DNA from: an uncultured Pelagibacteraceae bacterium
GTDB lineage: Bacteria; Pseudomonadota; Alphaproteobacteria; Pelagibacterales; Pelagibacteraceae
DNA: 64,000 bases
Direction: 5' to 3'
Assembly (NCBI GenBank): GCA_902517865.1
Contig: CABYDT010000004.1
Coordinates: 1-64,000 of the forward strand
Numbering within the stretch: position 1 is the stretch's first letter; every line of letters starts with the position of its first letter. The translations under genes were made by a program, and so were the position numbers. Of this stretch, positions 54,202 through 63,466 are shown piece by piece. The notes under the pieces were generated by a model. That model saw only the letters and a program-made list of their open reading frames with translations, was not told where the DNA came from and ran no database searches.

Positions 54202-54875
54202 TAGCTAATATAATTGTATTTCCAGGTTCTAATTGCGATAGGGATATAAAAGTTGCATTAGAAAAATTTCAAATAAAATGCAAGATGATATGGCATCAAG
54301 AAAATGAATTGCCAAAAGCAGATTTAGTTGTTCTTCCTGGTGGTTTTTCTTATGGAGATTATCTTAGATGTGGATCGATGGCATCTAAATCAGTCATAAT
54401 GAATGAGGTAATTAAACACGCGTCTACGGGGGCGTATGTTATTGGTATATGTAACGGTTTCCAAATATTAACAGAAACTAAATTGCTTCCAGGTGCTTTA
54501 TTAAGAAACTATATGTTAAAATTTATTTGTAGACGTATAAATTTAATAGTAAAAAATAATACCACGCCCTTTACAAATAAATATAAAAATAAAGCAAAAA
54601 TCAAAATCCCAATCGCGCATAATGAAGGTAATTATTATGCAGATGAAGCAACTTTGAAAAAATTGGAGGAAAATGAGCAAATTGTTTTTCAATATTGTGA
54701 TGAAAATTATGAAATAAATAATAACGGTAATCCCAATGGCTCGAGTTTAAATATTGCTGGAATAGTTAATAAAAAACAAAACATTCTAGGTATGATGCCC
54801 CACCCTGAAAGATGTATTGAAAATTTCTTGGGAGAGGCCGATGGAATTCCTTTTTTTGAGTCTTTATTAAAATGA
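54198..54875 (+). CDS. purQ: Phosphoribosylformylglycinamidine synthase subunit PurQ (glutaminase)
   Basis: Class I amidotransferase that delivers ammonia to PurL. The 225-residue protein contains [29 protein letters not shown], the nucleophile Cys in GICNGFQIL and the His-Glu pair in MMPHPERC. It overlaps purS and purL by 4 bases each, consistent with assembly of the three-subunit enzyme from a coupled message. Confidence 0.96.
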   Translation: MIANIIVFPGSNCDRDIKVALEKFQIKCKMIWHQENELPKADLVVLPGGFSYGDYLRCGSMASKSVIMNEVIKHASTGAYVIGICNGFQILTETKLLPGALLRNYMLKFICRRINLIVKNNTTPFTNKYKNKAKIKIPIAHNEGNYYADEATLKKLEENEQIVFQYCDENYEINNNGNPNGSSLNIAGIVNKKQNILGMMPHPERCIENFLGEADGIPFFESLLK

Positions 54876-57064
54876 TTGAGGTAAATAAAAAAATAGCTGA
54901 AAATCATGGCCTTACTGAAGACGAATATGAAAAAATTATCAAAATTATAGGTAAGAAACCAAATTTCACAGAACTTGGTATTTTTTCAGCAATGTGGAAT
55001 GAACATTGCTCGTACAAGTCGTCAAAAAAATGGCTAAAAACTTTACCCACAAAAAATGAAAGAGTAATTCAAGGGCCAGGTGAGAATGCAGGGGTAATTG
55101 ATATTGATGATGATGATGTGGCAATTTTCAAAATAGAAAGTCATAATCATCCGTCATTTATAGAACCATATCAAGGTGCAGCTACAGGGGTTGGAGGCAT
55201 ACTTAGAGATATATTTACAATGGGTGCAAGACCGGTAGCTAGTCTAAATTCCTTAAGATTTGGATCTGCAGATCATCCTAAAACAAAATATCTTTTGAAC
55301 GGGGTGGTATCAGGTATTGCAGGATATGGAAATTGCATTGGAGTTCCAACTGTGGGCGGAGAGATAGAGTTTGATAGCTGCTATAATGGAAATATTTTAG
55401 TAAATGCGATGAATATAGGTATTACTAAAAAAAATAAAGTTTTTTACTCGATTGCTAGTGGTGTTGGAAATCCAGTTATTTATGTAGGATCAAAAACTGG
55501 AAGAGACGGTATTCACGGTGCATCAATGGCTTCTCAAGAATTCGATGAAAATACAGAAGCTAAAAAGCCGACTGTTCAAGTTGGCGATCCATTTTCAGAA
55601 AAATTATTACTGGAAGCATGTTTAGAATTGATGAAAACAAATGCTATTGTTTCCATTCAAGATATGGGCGCGGCTGGACTTACTTCTTCATCTGTAGAAA
55701 TGGCATCAAAGGGTAAGGTTGGGATTGAGATTAATTTAGACAAAGTTCCATGTAGAGAAAAAGGTATGTCACCTTACGAAATAATGCTGTCAGAAAGCCA
55801 AGAAAGAATGTTGATTGTTTTGAAAGAAGGAAGGGAGAAGGATTGTGAAAAAATATTTAATAAATGGGGGTTAGATTTTTCTGTAATTGGAAAATTGACT
55901 AATACAAATAAATTAATCCTAATATCAAATAATAAAGTAGTCTGTGATTTGGCAATATCTGCATTATCAGATCAGGCTCCAGAGTATGATAGAAAATGGG
56001 AGAAACCAATTACTGAAAAAAAAATAGATTTTAAAACAAAAATTAAAAATTTTCAAATAACGGAATTAATAGAAAAAATAATTTCACACCCTAACCAAAC
56101 AAATAAATCATGGGTTTGGGATCAGTACGATCATATGGTTATGTGTGATACAATTAATCAACCTGGAGGTAATGCATCTATAATTAGAGTGCACGATACA
56201 AATAAAGCTATTGCAGCAACTGTTGACTGTACACCGAGGTATTGCAAAAGCTCTCCGTTTCTTGGTGGTATGCAAGCAGTTTGTGAGACATACCGAAATT
56301 TGTGCTCAGTGGGAGCAACACCAATTGCTATAACAAATTGTTTAAACTTTGGTAATCCTGAGAAGCCCGAAATTATGGGACAATTTGTAGATGTAATCAA
56401 AGGTATTTCTGAAGCATGTAAAAAATTAAATTACCCGGTAATTTCAGGTAACGTCTCTTTATATAATGAAACAAATGGAATTGGTATTAATCCTACGCCT
56501 GTAATTGGAGGTGTTGGATTGATAAAAAATATAAGTCAAACTTCAAACCATAAATTTAAAGAAGCAGGTAATTTAGTTTATATTATTGGAGATACTATAG
56601 GTCACTTGGGCCAAAGTATTTTGTGTTATGATATACTTAATATTAAAAAAGGTGAGCCACCGCCATTAGAATTAGAAAAAGAGATAAAAAACGGTAAATT
56701 TATAATTGAAGCTATAAAACAAAAATTAATACAATCCTCGCATGACGTTTCTTCAGGTGGAATTATTTTATCTATCCTGGAAATGTGTATACCATCTAAA
56801 ATTGGTATTAACTTAAATATAGATAAATCGGGCTTTCAACTAATTGAATATTTATTTGGTGAAGATCAATCAAGATATGCTATTGAAGTTAAGCCAGAAA
56901 ATGAAGCTGTGCTGCTGAAAAATATGAAAAATAAAGGCGTTAGTTTCAAGAAAATAGGAAAAACTATCAACGAAAAATATATTCATATTAATAATAAATA
57001 TAAATTAAATTTAAATAATTTAATTGAATTACATAATAAATGGTTTAAAAATTATAATAAATAA
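54872..57064 (+). CDS. purL: Phosphoribosylformylglycinamidine synthase subunit PurL (small type)
   Basis: ATP-dependent synthase half of the FGAM complex, making FGAM from FGAR. The 730-residue protein is the short form without fused PurS and PurQ modules. Visible family motifs include [68 protein letters not shown] and [13 protein letters not shown]. It is followed after 5 bases by bolA, and the purine genes end here. Confidence 0.96.
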   Translation: MIEVNKKIAENHGLTEDEYEKIIKIIGKKPNFTELGIFSAMWNEHCSYKSSKKWLKTLPTKNERVIQGPGENAGVIDIDDDDVAIFKIESHNHPSFIEPYQGAATGVGGILRDIFTMGARPVASLNSLRFGSADHPKTKYLLNGVVSGIAGYGNCIGVPTVGGEIEFDSCYNGNILVNAMNIGITKKNKVFYSIASGVGNPVIYVGSKTGRDGIHGASMASQEFDENTEAKKPTVQVGDPFSEKLLLEACLELMKTNAIVSIQDMGAAGLTSSSVEMASKGKVGIEINLDKVPCREKGMSPYEIMLSESQERMLIVLKEGREKDCEKIFNKWGLDFSVIGKLTNTNKLILISNNKVVCDLAISALSDQAPEYDRKWEKPITEKKIDFKTKIKNFQITELIEKIISHPNQTNKSWVWDQYDHMVMCDTINQPGGNASIIRVHDTNKAIAATVDCTPRYCKSSPFLGGMQAVCETYRNLCSVGATPIAITNCLNFGNPEKPEIMGQFVDVIKGISEACKKLNYPVISGNVSLYNETNGIGINPTPVIGGVGLIKNISQTSNHKFKEAGNLVYIIGDTIGHLGQSILCYDILNIKKGEPPPLELEKEIKNGKFIIEAIKQKLIQSSHDVSSGGIILSILEMCIPSKIGINLNIDKSGFQLIEYLFGEDQSRYAIEVKPENEAVLLKNMKNKGVSFKKIGKTINEKYIHINNKYKLNLNNLIELHNKWFKNYNK

Positions 57065-57069
57065 TCAAT

Positions 57070-57300
57070 ATGGCAATTAAGCAGTCCGAATTAGAAAACT
57101 TACTTAAAGAAGCATTTCCAAATTCTGAAATTGAGATAAGCGATTTAGCGGGCGATGATAACCATTTTGCTGCTAAAATATGTTCCAGTTTATTTAAAGG
57201 TAAAAATAAAGTACAACAACACCAAATGGTTTATAAGGCCTTAAAGGGTAAAATGGATAGCGATTTGCATGCATTATCGATTTCTACGGAGGAAAAATGA
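57070..57300 (+). CDS. bolA: BolA family protein
   Basis: A 76-residue BolA-type protein that pairs with monothiol glutaredoxins to bind a [2Fe-2S] cluster, here next to grxD. The fold residues FPNSEIEISDLAGDDNHFAAKICSSLF, in two pieces, and the loop with a conserved His (VQQHQMVYKAL) are present; it belongs to the class with a His ligand but no [C/H] Cys. Its last codons hold the GGAGG ribosome-binding site of grxD, and the two overlap by 4 bases. The bolA-grxD pair downstream of purL is conserved in alphaproteobacteria. Confidence 0.93.
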   Translation: MAIKQSELENLLKEAFPNSEIEISDLAGDDNHFAAKICSSLFKGKNKVQQHQMVYKALKGKMDSDLHALSISTEEK

Positions 57301-57626
57301 CAGATATAAATAAACAAATTGAAGATGTAATAAATTCTAGTAACGTAGTTTTATTTATGAAAGGAACACCTGAAATGCCACAATGTGGATTTTCTATGGT
57401 AGCTGTTAATATCTTAAAACATTTTAAAATTGATTTTAAAAGTTTTGATGTTTATTCAGACGAAAATATTAGACAAGGTATCAAAAAATATAGTAATTGG
57501 CCTACAATACCGCAAATTTACGTCAATAAAGAATTTATAGGCGGAAGTGATATTCTTAAAGAAATGTTTGAAAAAAAAGAATTAGAAAAGTTTTTTATAG
57601 ATAAGGGAATACAGCTAAAAAAATAA
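57297..57626 (+). CDS. grxD: Monothiol glutaredoxin, CGFS type
   Basis: Iron-sulfur cluster carrier and partner of BolA. The 109-residue protein has the active-site motif MPQCGFSMVAV with Cys30, the FMKGTPE loop, the cis-Pro region NWPTIPQIYV and the glutathione-binding GGSDILKEMF. The ribosome-binding site ACGGAGGA sits about six bases before the ATG. Its stop abuts rpsD tail to tail with no gap. Confidence 0.95.
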   Translation: MTDINKQIEDVINSSNVVLFMKGTPEMPQCGFSMVAVNILKHFKIDFKSFDVYSDENIRQGIKKYSNWPTIPQIYVNKEFIGGSDILKEMFEKKELEKFFIDKGIQLKK

Positions 57627-58244
57627 TTATCTAGAATAATATTCTACAACCAGATTAGGTTCCATTATTGCTGGGTAAGGTATTTCTTCAAACTTTGGTA
57701 TTCGTGAAAGTTTTGCAGTAAGCTTTTTTTGATCACTTACTAAATAATCAGGCACTTCTCTATCCTTTGAAGAAGATGCTGATAAAATCGTATTTAACTG
57801 TTTTGAACTATCTTTGATTTCAACTTCGTCGTTTTCATTTAAATAAAAACTTGAAATATTAACCCTTTTACCATTCACCTTCACATGTCCGTGATTTATT
57901 AATTGCCTCGCTTGAAATACTGTATTTGCAAATTTAGCTCTATAAATTACCGCATCTAATCTGGATTCAAGAATTCCAACTAAGTTCTCTCCTGTGTTTC
58001 CTTTTCTTCTAGCTGCTTCTTTGTAAACATTTCTAAATTGTCTTTCGTTTAAATTTCCGTAATAATTTTTTAGTTTTTGCTTAGCTTGTAATTGTATTTT
58101 ATAGTCCGATGGTTTTGCTGAAGCTCTTTGACCATGTTGTCCTGGACCATATGCTCTTTTGTTGAAAGGACTTTTAGGTCTGCCCCATAAATTTACACCT
58201 AACCTTCTATCTACTTTATGTTTAGATTTAATTCTTTTTGACAT
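57627..58244 (-). CDS. rpsD: 30S ribosomal protein S4
   Basis: Primary 16S-binding assembly protein and ribosome fidelity factor. The 205-residue protein has [25 protein letters not shown] near the start (in pieces), the S4 domain [30 protein letters not shown], and ends in [10 protein letters not shown]. It lacks the N-terminal zinc cysteines of some S4 proteins. It is transcribed alone here, from its own near-consensus promoter. It ends against grxD. Confidence 0.97.
   Translation of the reverse strand: MSKRIKSKHKVDRRLGVNLWGRPKSPFNKRAYGPGQHGQRASAKPSDYKIQLQAKQKLKNYYGNLNERQFRNVYKEAARRKGNTGENLVGILESRLDAVIYRAKFANTVFQARQLINHGHVKVNGKRVNISSFYLNENDEVEIKDSSKQLNTILSASSSKDREVPDYLVSDQKKLTAKLSRIPKFEEIPYPAIMEPNLVVEYYSR
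57632..57646 (-). terminator. Candidate terminator at the rpsD 3' end
   Basis: TAGAAT and ATTCTA form a 6-base dyad around a 3-base centre within the last rpsD codons. In the rpsD direction it is followed by GATAATTATTTTTTT, giving a U-run. The stem is short and AT-rich. It would act only on rpsD; no U-run follows on the grxD side. Confidence 0.3.
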
Positions 58245-58256
58245 TTAAAAACAGCA

Positions 58257-58284
58257 TTTATAGTTATAGGGAAAATTTTGTCAA
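58257..58284 (-). promoter_or_regulatory. Near-consensus sigma-70 promoter of rpsD
   Basis: On the minus strand a perfect TTGACA and TATAAA are 16 bases apart; the -10 ends 12 bases before the rpsD ATG, so the leader should be about six bases and lack a Shine-Dalgarno site. The 56-base gap between cimA and rpsD contains little else except a 7-base dyad (AATTTTG/CAAAATT) that overlaps the -35 region and could also end cimA antisense transcription. Confidence 0.65.
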
Positions 58285-58300
58285 TAAATCTGGCAAAATT

Positions 58301-59905
58301 CTAACTATCAGATGGTGCATTTTCCTTAAATAATTTGTAATCGATGCTATCTATTAAAGCTTTAAAAGATGCTTCAATGATATTTGGTGAAACTCCAATA
58401 GTAAACCAACTAATACCTTTGCTGTCAGTGCTTTCAATAGAAACCCTCGTAGTGGCATTTGTACCAGTATTTAAAATCCTTACTTTATAATCTACAAGTT
58501 TAAGATCTTTTAGATATTGATTAAATTTTTCAGTTTTTAAAAGATTCGATCGTATAGCATTATCTAATGCATTAACGGGTCCATTTCCCTTTCCCTGACA
58601 TTTTATCTCTTTGCCATTAATCTCTAAGATTGCGTTAGCAAATGAGTCTATCTCATCAGGTTTATTAGATTTTTTTGAAACTATTACTTCATAATCTTTA
58701 ATTTTTATAAAATTTTTTACTTCTCCTAGTAGTCTTCTAGACAATAGTTCAAATGATGCATCGGCTCCATCATATGAGTATCCTATGAATTCTCTATCCT
58801 TCACCTCATCAAGTATTTTTTGTATATTAGGGTCATTTTTATCGATCTTTATATTGAGCTTTTCTAATCTGGATAAAATATTAGATTTTCCAGATTGATC
58901 TGATATTACAATATTTCTCATATTACCAACTAAGTCGGGGCTAATATGTTCATAAGTTTTGGGGTCCTTTTGAACAGCCGAAACATGAAGCCCACCTTTG
59001 TGTGAAAATGCAGATGCCCCAACATAAGCCATATGTTTATTTGATTTTCTATTTAAAATTTCATCTAATAACCTAGAACATTCAGTTAATTTACTTATCT
59101 TTTTTTCATCAATTGAAATTTTAAAATTATTTTTAAAATAGTTTTTAAACATTAGTGTAGGTATAATTGAAACTAGATTTGCATTTCCGCACCTTTCTCC
59201 TAAGCCATTTAAAGTTCCTTGTATTTGTCTTGCGCCAGCCATCACAGCAGCTAGTGAATTTGCAACAGCATTTTCTGTATCGTTATGTGCATGAATCCCA
59301 ATATTTTTACCGGGTATTTTTTTACATACTTCACTAACGATTTCTGATACTTCATGAGGAAGTGTGCCTCCATTAGTATCACATAATATAATCCATTTTG
59401 CACCGCTATCGTATGCGCTTTTTATGCAATCAAAAGCATAATTTTTGTTGTTCTTGAATCCATCAAAAAAATGCTCCGCATCAAACATAAAGTTTTTTTT
59501 ATGCTTAACAAAAAATTTGGTTGTCTCTTGAATATTTTTAAGGTTTTCGTCATTAGAAATGTTTAATGCAATATCAACATGAAAATCCCATGATTTACCT
59601 ACTACACATACATCGGATGTATTCGAGTCCAATAGAGCTGCAAGACCGGGATCATTTTCTGCGCTTCTGCCATTTTTTTTTGTCATACCGAAAGCAACTA
59701 AATTTGAATTTATATTTAGTTTTTGATTAAAATATTCTGTGTCTGTTGGATTTGCCCCAGGCCATCCGCCTTCAATATAATCAACACCTAAATCAGATAG
59801 AGCATTTGTAATTTTAAACTTATCTTCCAAACTGAAATCCACACCTTCAGTTTGTGCGCCATCCCTTAAGGTCGTATCAAATATAAAAAGTTTATCTTTG
59901 CTCAT
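58301..59905 (-). CDS. cimA: (R)-citramalate synthase
   Basis: Condenses pyruvate and acetyl-CoA to citramalate, the start of a threonine-independent route to isoleucine. The 534-residue protein begins IFDTTLRDGAQTEGVDFS, has GGWPGANPTDTEYF, HAHNDTENAVANSLAA and the GLGERCGNANL loop. It ends in a LeuA-type regulatory dimer domain (residues 400-520). The length and the HAHND/GERCGN motifs match the CimA branch rather than LeuA. It overlaps the cysS stop by 4 bases. Confidence 0.92.
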   Translation of the reverse strand: MSKDKLFIFDTTLRDGAQTEGVDFSLEDKFKITNALSDLGVDYIEGGWPGANPTDTEYFNQKLNINSNLVAFGMTKKNGRSAENDPGLAALLDSNTSDVCVVGKSWDFHVDIALNISNDENLKNIQETTKFFVKHKKNFMFDAEHFFDGFKNNKNYAFDCIKSAYDSGAKWIILCDTNGGTLPHEVSEIVSEVCKKIPGKNIGIHAHNDTENAVANSLAAVMAGARQIQGTLNGLGERCGNANLVSIIPTLMFKNYFKNNFKISIDEKKISKLTECSRLLDEILNRKSNKHMAYVGASAFSHKGGLHVSAVQKDPKTYEHISPDLVGNMRNIVISDQSGKSNILSRLEKLNIKIDKNDPNIQKILDEVKDREFIGYSYDGADASFELLSRRLLGEVKNFIKIKDYEVIVSKKSNKPDEIDSFANAILEINGKEIKCQGKGNGPVNALDNAIRSNLLKTEKFNQYLKDLKLVDYKVRILNTGTNATTRVSIESTDSKGISWFTIGVSPNIIEASFKALIDSIDYKLFKENAPSDS

Positions 59906-61251
59906 TTTTTAAATTTCCAAGTTGTTTCATTTTCAGTATCTTCTAATAAAATATTATTTTTTAGTAAATAATCTCTTATTTCATCTGATTTTTTAAAATC
60001 CTTAATTTTTCTTGCAGAATTTCTCTCATTAATTAATTTATTTATTTCCTCTTGCTTGATACTAGTTTTTTTATTGAATTTAAACCATGTTTCTTTATTT
60101 TCGCTAAATAATCCGAGAAACTTACATGAAGCAGTTAATTGTTTGGCTGCATCTTCTTCTCCATCTTTGGCTTTCTTATAAAGGCTATGAATATTAGCAA
60201 TCATTTTAGGGATATTCAGGTCGTCTAATAAAAACTTTTTATTGCTGTCACTAATATGAATTTTTTCGTCAATGTAAAATTCATACCATTTATCTAAAAT
60301 TATTTTTGCATCCTGTAAAATTTTTTCATTCCAATCAAATGGCTGGGTATAATGTGTACTTAGCATTGCCAATCTAACAGTTTGACCGTTATATTTTTTT
60401 TTTAATTCGTTAATAGTAACAAAGTTATTTTCGGACTTTGCCATTTTTTTTTTATTGACAGTTACATAACCATTATGTACCCAAAATTTTGCTAATAATT
60501 TGTCATTAGCACAAAATGATTGGGCAATTTCATTTTCATGATGAGGAAATATTAAATCTAATCCTCCCCCATGTATGTCAAAGCTGTTACTCAAATATTT
60601 TTTTGACATCGCAGAACATTCAATATGCCAACCAGGCCTTCCTTTTCCAAATTTTGAATCCCAACTGGGTTCATTATTTTTACTTGGTTTCCATAAAACA
60701 AAATCACCTGGATTTTTTTTAATTTTTGATATTTCTACCCTAGAACCTGCATCAAGATCTTTAATTGTTTTTTTTGAAAGTGCCCCATAAGAACTAAATT
60801 TATTTATATCAAAAAAAACATGGCCTGCTTTTTCATAAGCATAATTTTTATTTAGTAATGAATTTATCATTTCAATCATTTCTTCTATATGATCTGTTGC
60901 TTTAGGTTCAAATGTAGGCTTCAAGCATCCAAGATAATTGCAATCCTCATTAAAAGAGAGTGTAATTTCATCAGTTAATTTTTTAAAATCAATGTTTTTT
61001 TCATTGGATGCCTTTATAATTTTATCATCTATATCAGTTATATTTCTTACATAGGTAACATTATCTTTTCCATAAATTGTTTTTAAAACTCTAAATAATA
61101 TATCGAATACAATTAATGGTCTTGCATTACCAATATGAGGAAAATCATAAACAGTAGGTCCACAGACATACATACGAATGTTGTTTTTATCTATTGGAAC
61201 GAATATCTCTTTTTTTTTAGATAATGTATTACTTAATAGTAAATTCTGCAT
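59902..61251 (-). CDS. cysS: Cysteinyl-tRNA synthetase
   Basis: Class I synthetase for tRNA-Cys. The 449-residue protein has the zinc Cys and HIGH motif in MYVCGPTVYDFPHIGNARP, the zinc-ligand region GWHIECSAMSKKYL with HGGGLDLIFPHHENE, and KMSKS as VNKKKMAKSENN. The C-terminal anticodon domain is short. It overlaps cimA by 4 bases and is preceded by nadE at 18 bases. Confidence 0.96.
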   Translation of the reverse strand: MQNLLLSNTLSKKKEIFVPIDKNNIRMYVCGPTVYDFPHIGNARPLIVFDILFRVLKTIYGKDNVTYVRNITDIDDKIIKASNEKNIDFKKLTDEITLSFNEDCNYLGCLKPTFEPKATDHIEEMIEMINSLLNKNYAYEKAGHVFFDINKFSSYGALSKKTIKDLDAGSRVEISKIKKNPGDFVLWKPSKNNEPSWDSKFGKGRPGWHIECSAMSKKYLSNSFDIHGGGLDLIFPHHENEIAQSFCANDKLLAKFWVHNGYVTVNKKKMAKSENNFVTINELKKKYNGQTVRLAMLSTHYTQPFDWNEKILQDAKIILDKWYEFYIDEKIHISDSNKKFLLDDLNIPKMIANIHSLYKKAKDGEEDAAKQLTASCKFLGLFSENKETWFKFNKKTSIKQEEINKLINERNSARKIKDFKKSDEIRDYLLKNNILLEDTENETTWKFKK

Positions 61252-61269
61252 GTTTGATTAATATAAGAA

Positions 61270-62004
61270 TTAATCAAATTTACAAACTGGAATTTCTTTC
61301 ATTTTATGTAGGTTGGTTTCTCTTATTTTTAGGTATTTTTTATAGTTTTTTGAATTTGGATTAACCATGGCTTCCTCTAATTCCTCGTAACTCATTCCTA
61401 ATTGATTTTCGTCGTTTCTTCCATCGACCCACAATCCATCTGTTGGTTTTGCTGAAATTATTTTTTCATCAATTTTGAGTTCTTTTCCCATCTCCCAAAC
61501 TTCAGTTTTCGTACAATCTGCGATGGGTGAAATATCTACTCCTCCATCACCATATTTTGTATAAAATCCTACTCCAAAATCTTCAACTTTATTTCCAGTT
61601 CCCACAACAATACCATTATTAGATCCTGCGACTTGGTACAACGTAGTCATTCTAATTCTAGCACGACTATTAGCAAAAGCATGCTCACTATTATTTTTAG
61701 TGAGAGCTTTTTCAAAGTTTGCAAATACTTCATCTAAATTAATATTTAAAATTTCAATATTTTTAAATTTAGTTAAAAGCCATTTGCAATGTTTTTTGCT
61801 TAAATCATCTTGCTCTTTAATTTGCTTAATAGGCATTGATAAAGCGAGTGTTTTTATACCAGTCATTGAACAAATCGTACTCACGACCGCAGAGTCTATA
61901 CCTCCTGATACACCAACAACTAAACTAGTAGCAGGTTTTGGCATACTTTTAATATATTTAATTAACCAATCTTTAATAAAATTTATTCTTGATTCTGGTG
62001 TCAT
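61270..62004 (-). CDS. nadE: NAD+ synthetase, short ammonia-dependent form
   Basis: Last step of NAD synthesis, amidating nicotinic acid adenine dinucleotide. The 244-residue protein is only the ATP-pyrophosphatase domain: P-loop VVGVSGGIDSAVV at about 29-41, GTGNKVEDFGVGFYTKYGDGGVDISPIAD (in pieces) and KPTDGLW. The glutaminase domain (roughly 270 residues) found in many alphaproteobacteria is missing, so it should use free ammonia. It precedes cysS and may be co-transcribed with it. Confidence 0.93.
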   Translation of the reverse strand: MTPESRINFIKDWLIKYIKSMPKPATSLVVGVSGGIDSAVVSTICSMTGIKTLALSMPIKQIKEQDDLSKKHCKWLLTKFKNIEILNINLDEVFANFEKALTKNNSEHAFANSRARIRMTTLYQVAGSNNGIVVGTGNKVEDFGVGFYTKYGDGGVDISPIADCTKTEVWEMGKELKIDEKIISAKPTDGLWVDGRNDENQLGMSYEELEEAMVNPNSKNYKKYLKIRETNLHKMKEIPVCKFD

Positions 62005-62045
62005 TACTTTAATTTAACCAATTCTTGCAATAATAAAATTAATAA

Positions 62046-63422
62046 TTATGACGCAAATTTAATTTTATTTTTTGAAAAATGCGAATTTTTCTTAATTTCT
62101 TCAGATATTAAAAATGCTAACTCAATAGCCTGGTTTGCGTTAAGTCTTGGATCACAATGAGTATGATATCTATTCGAAAGATCTTTATCGGTTATATTTT
62201 GTGCACCGCCGGTACACTCAGTTACGTTTTTTCCTGTCATTTCAATATGTAATCCACCTCCAAAAGTTCCTTCGGATTGATGTACATCAAAAAACTCTTT
62301 CACCTCTTTTAAAATATTATCAAAAGGTCGCGTTTTAAATCCTGTAGATGATTTAACAGTATTACCATGCATTGGATCACATGACCATATTACATTTCGT
62401 CCTGCTTTTTTAATCTCTTTAATTAATTTAGGTAATTTAATTTTAACTTTGTCATGACCTAATCTAATTATTAGAGTAATTTTTCCAGCATCATTATCTG
62501 GATTTAAAATCTCTGTAAGTTTAATAATTTCTTTAGGATCTGAAGTTGGTCCACATTTTATACCTATTGGATTTTTTATACCTTTGCAATACTCAACGTG
62601 CCCCCCGTCGAGTTGTCTAGTTCTATCTCCTATCCATAAAAAATGTGCAGAAGTATTATGGTATTCACCAGTTGTTGAATCTATTCGTGTCATAACTTCC
62701 TCTACCGGTAATAATAAAGCTTCATGGCTAGTATAAAAATTCACTGTTCTTAATCTTCTATTAGTTTCTGATGTTATTCCGCAGGCTTCCATAAAAGATA
62801 GTGAGTCGCTTACTTTTTCTTCAATTTCCTTAAATTTTGTTTTTGCGTTATCATTTATGAATGACATGTTCCACAGATGAACTTTATTTAAATCTGCGAA
62901 ACCTCCTTGAGAAAATGCTCTTAAAAGATTTAATGTTGACGCAGATTGTGAATAAGCTTTCAATAATCGATTTGGATCGGGTTTCCTGCTTTCTTTCGTA
63001 AATTCTGACCCATTAATATTATCGCCAAGATAGCTGGGTAATTCTATTTTATCTTTTTTTTCAGTTGGCGAACTTCTAGGTTTTGAGAATTGTCCGGCAA
63101 TTCTGCCAACTTTTATAACTGGTAAATTTGATGATACAGTTAATACTAATGACATTTGTAATATTACTTTAAAAAAATCTCTAATATTATTTGGATGAAA
63201 TTCAGCAAAGCTTTCTGCGCAATCTCCACCTTGTAATAAAAAAGCTTTACCCTGAGAAACATCGGCTAAATTTTTAAGTAAAGAGCGAGTCTCGCCTGCA
63301 AATACTAATGGCGGAAAACTTGATAGTTCGTTTAAGATATTCCTAAGTTGTTCTTTATTTTCATACTCCGGAATATGCTTTACGGGTTTATCTTTCCAGC
63401 TATTTAATTTCCACTTGGCCAT
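62046..63422 (-). CDS. aroF: 3-deoxy-D-arabino-heptulosonate 7-phosphate synthase, class II
   Basis: First step of the shikimate pathway: condenses PEP and erythrose 4-phosphate. The 458-residue protein is the plant-like class II enzyme, with LLQGGDCAESFAEF, RIAGQFSKPRSSPTEKK, WIGDRTRQLDGGHVEYCKGIKNP (in pieces), GIKCGPTSDP and WSCDPMHGNT, and a C-terminal TECTGGAQNITDKDLSNRYHTHCDPRLN-like region. It provides chorismate for the trp genes and the mutase. The gene symbol varies between genomes; the class II family is clear. Confidence 0.94.
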   Translation of the reverse strand: MAKWKLNSWKDKPVKHIPEYENKEQLRNILNELSSFPPLVFAGETRSLLKNLADVSQGKAFLLQGGDCAESFAEFHPNNIRDFFKVILQMSLVLTVSSNLPVIKVGRIAGQFSKPRSSPTEKKDKIELPSYLGDNINGSEFTKESRKPDPNRLLKAYSQSASTLNLLRAFSQGGFADLNKVHLWNMSFINDNAKTKFKEIEEKVSDSLSFMEACGITSETNRRLRTVNFYTSHEALLLPVEEVMTRIDSTTGEYHNTSAHFLWIGDRTRQLDGGHVEYCKGIKNPIGIKCGPTSDPKEIIKLTEILNPDNDAGKITLIIRLGHDKVKIKLPKLIKEIKKAGRNVIWSCDPMHGNTVKSSTGFKTRPFDNILKEVKEFFDVHQSEGTFGGGLHIEMTGKNVTECTGGAQNITDKDLSNRYHTHCDPRLNANQAIELAFLISEEIKKNSHFSKNKIKFAS

Positions 63423-63433
63423 ACAACTTAAAG

Positions 63434-63461
63434 TATATAAACCTAGTTACAAATATGACAA
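63434..63461 (-). promoter_or_regulatory. Candidate promoter of the DAHP synthase gene
   Basis: On the minus strand TTGTCA and TATATA lie 16 bases apart in the 44-base gap after glmS. The -10 ends 11 bases before the ATG, so the transcript would have a leader of about five bases, with no Shine-Dalgarno sequence. The -35 matches consensus at 5/6. Confidence 0.5.
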
Positions 63462-63466
63462 GTAAT

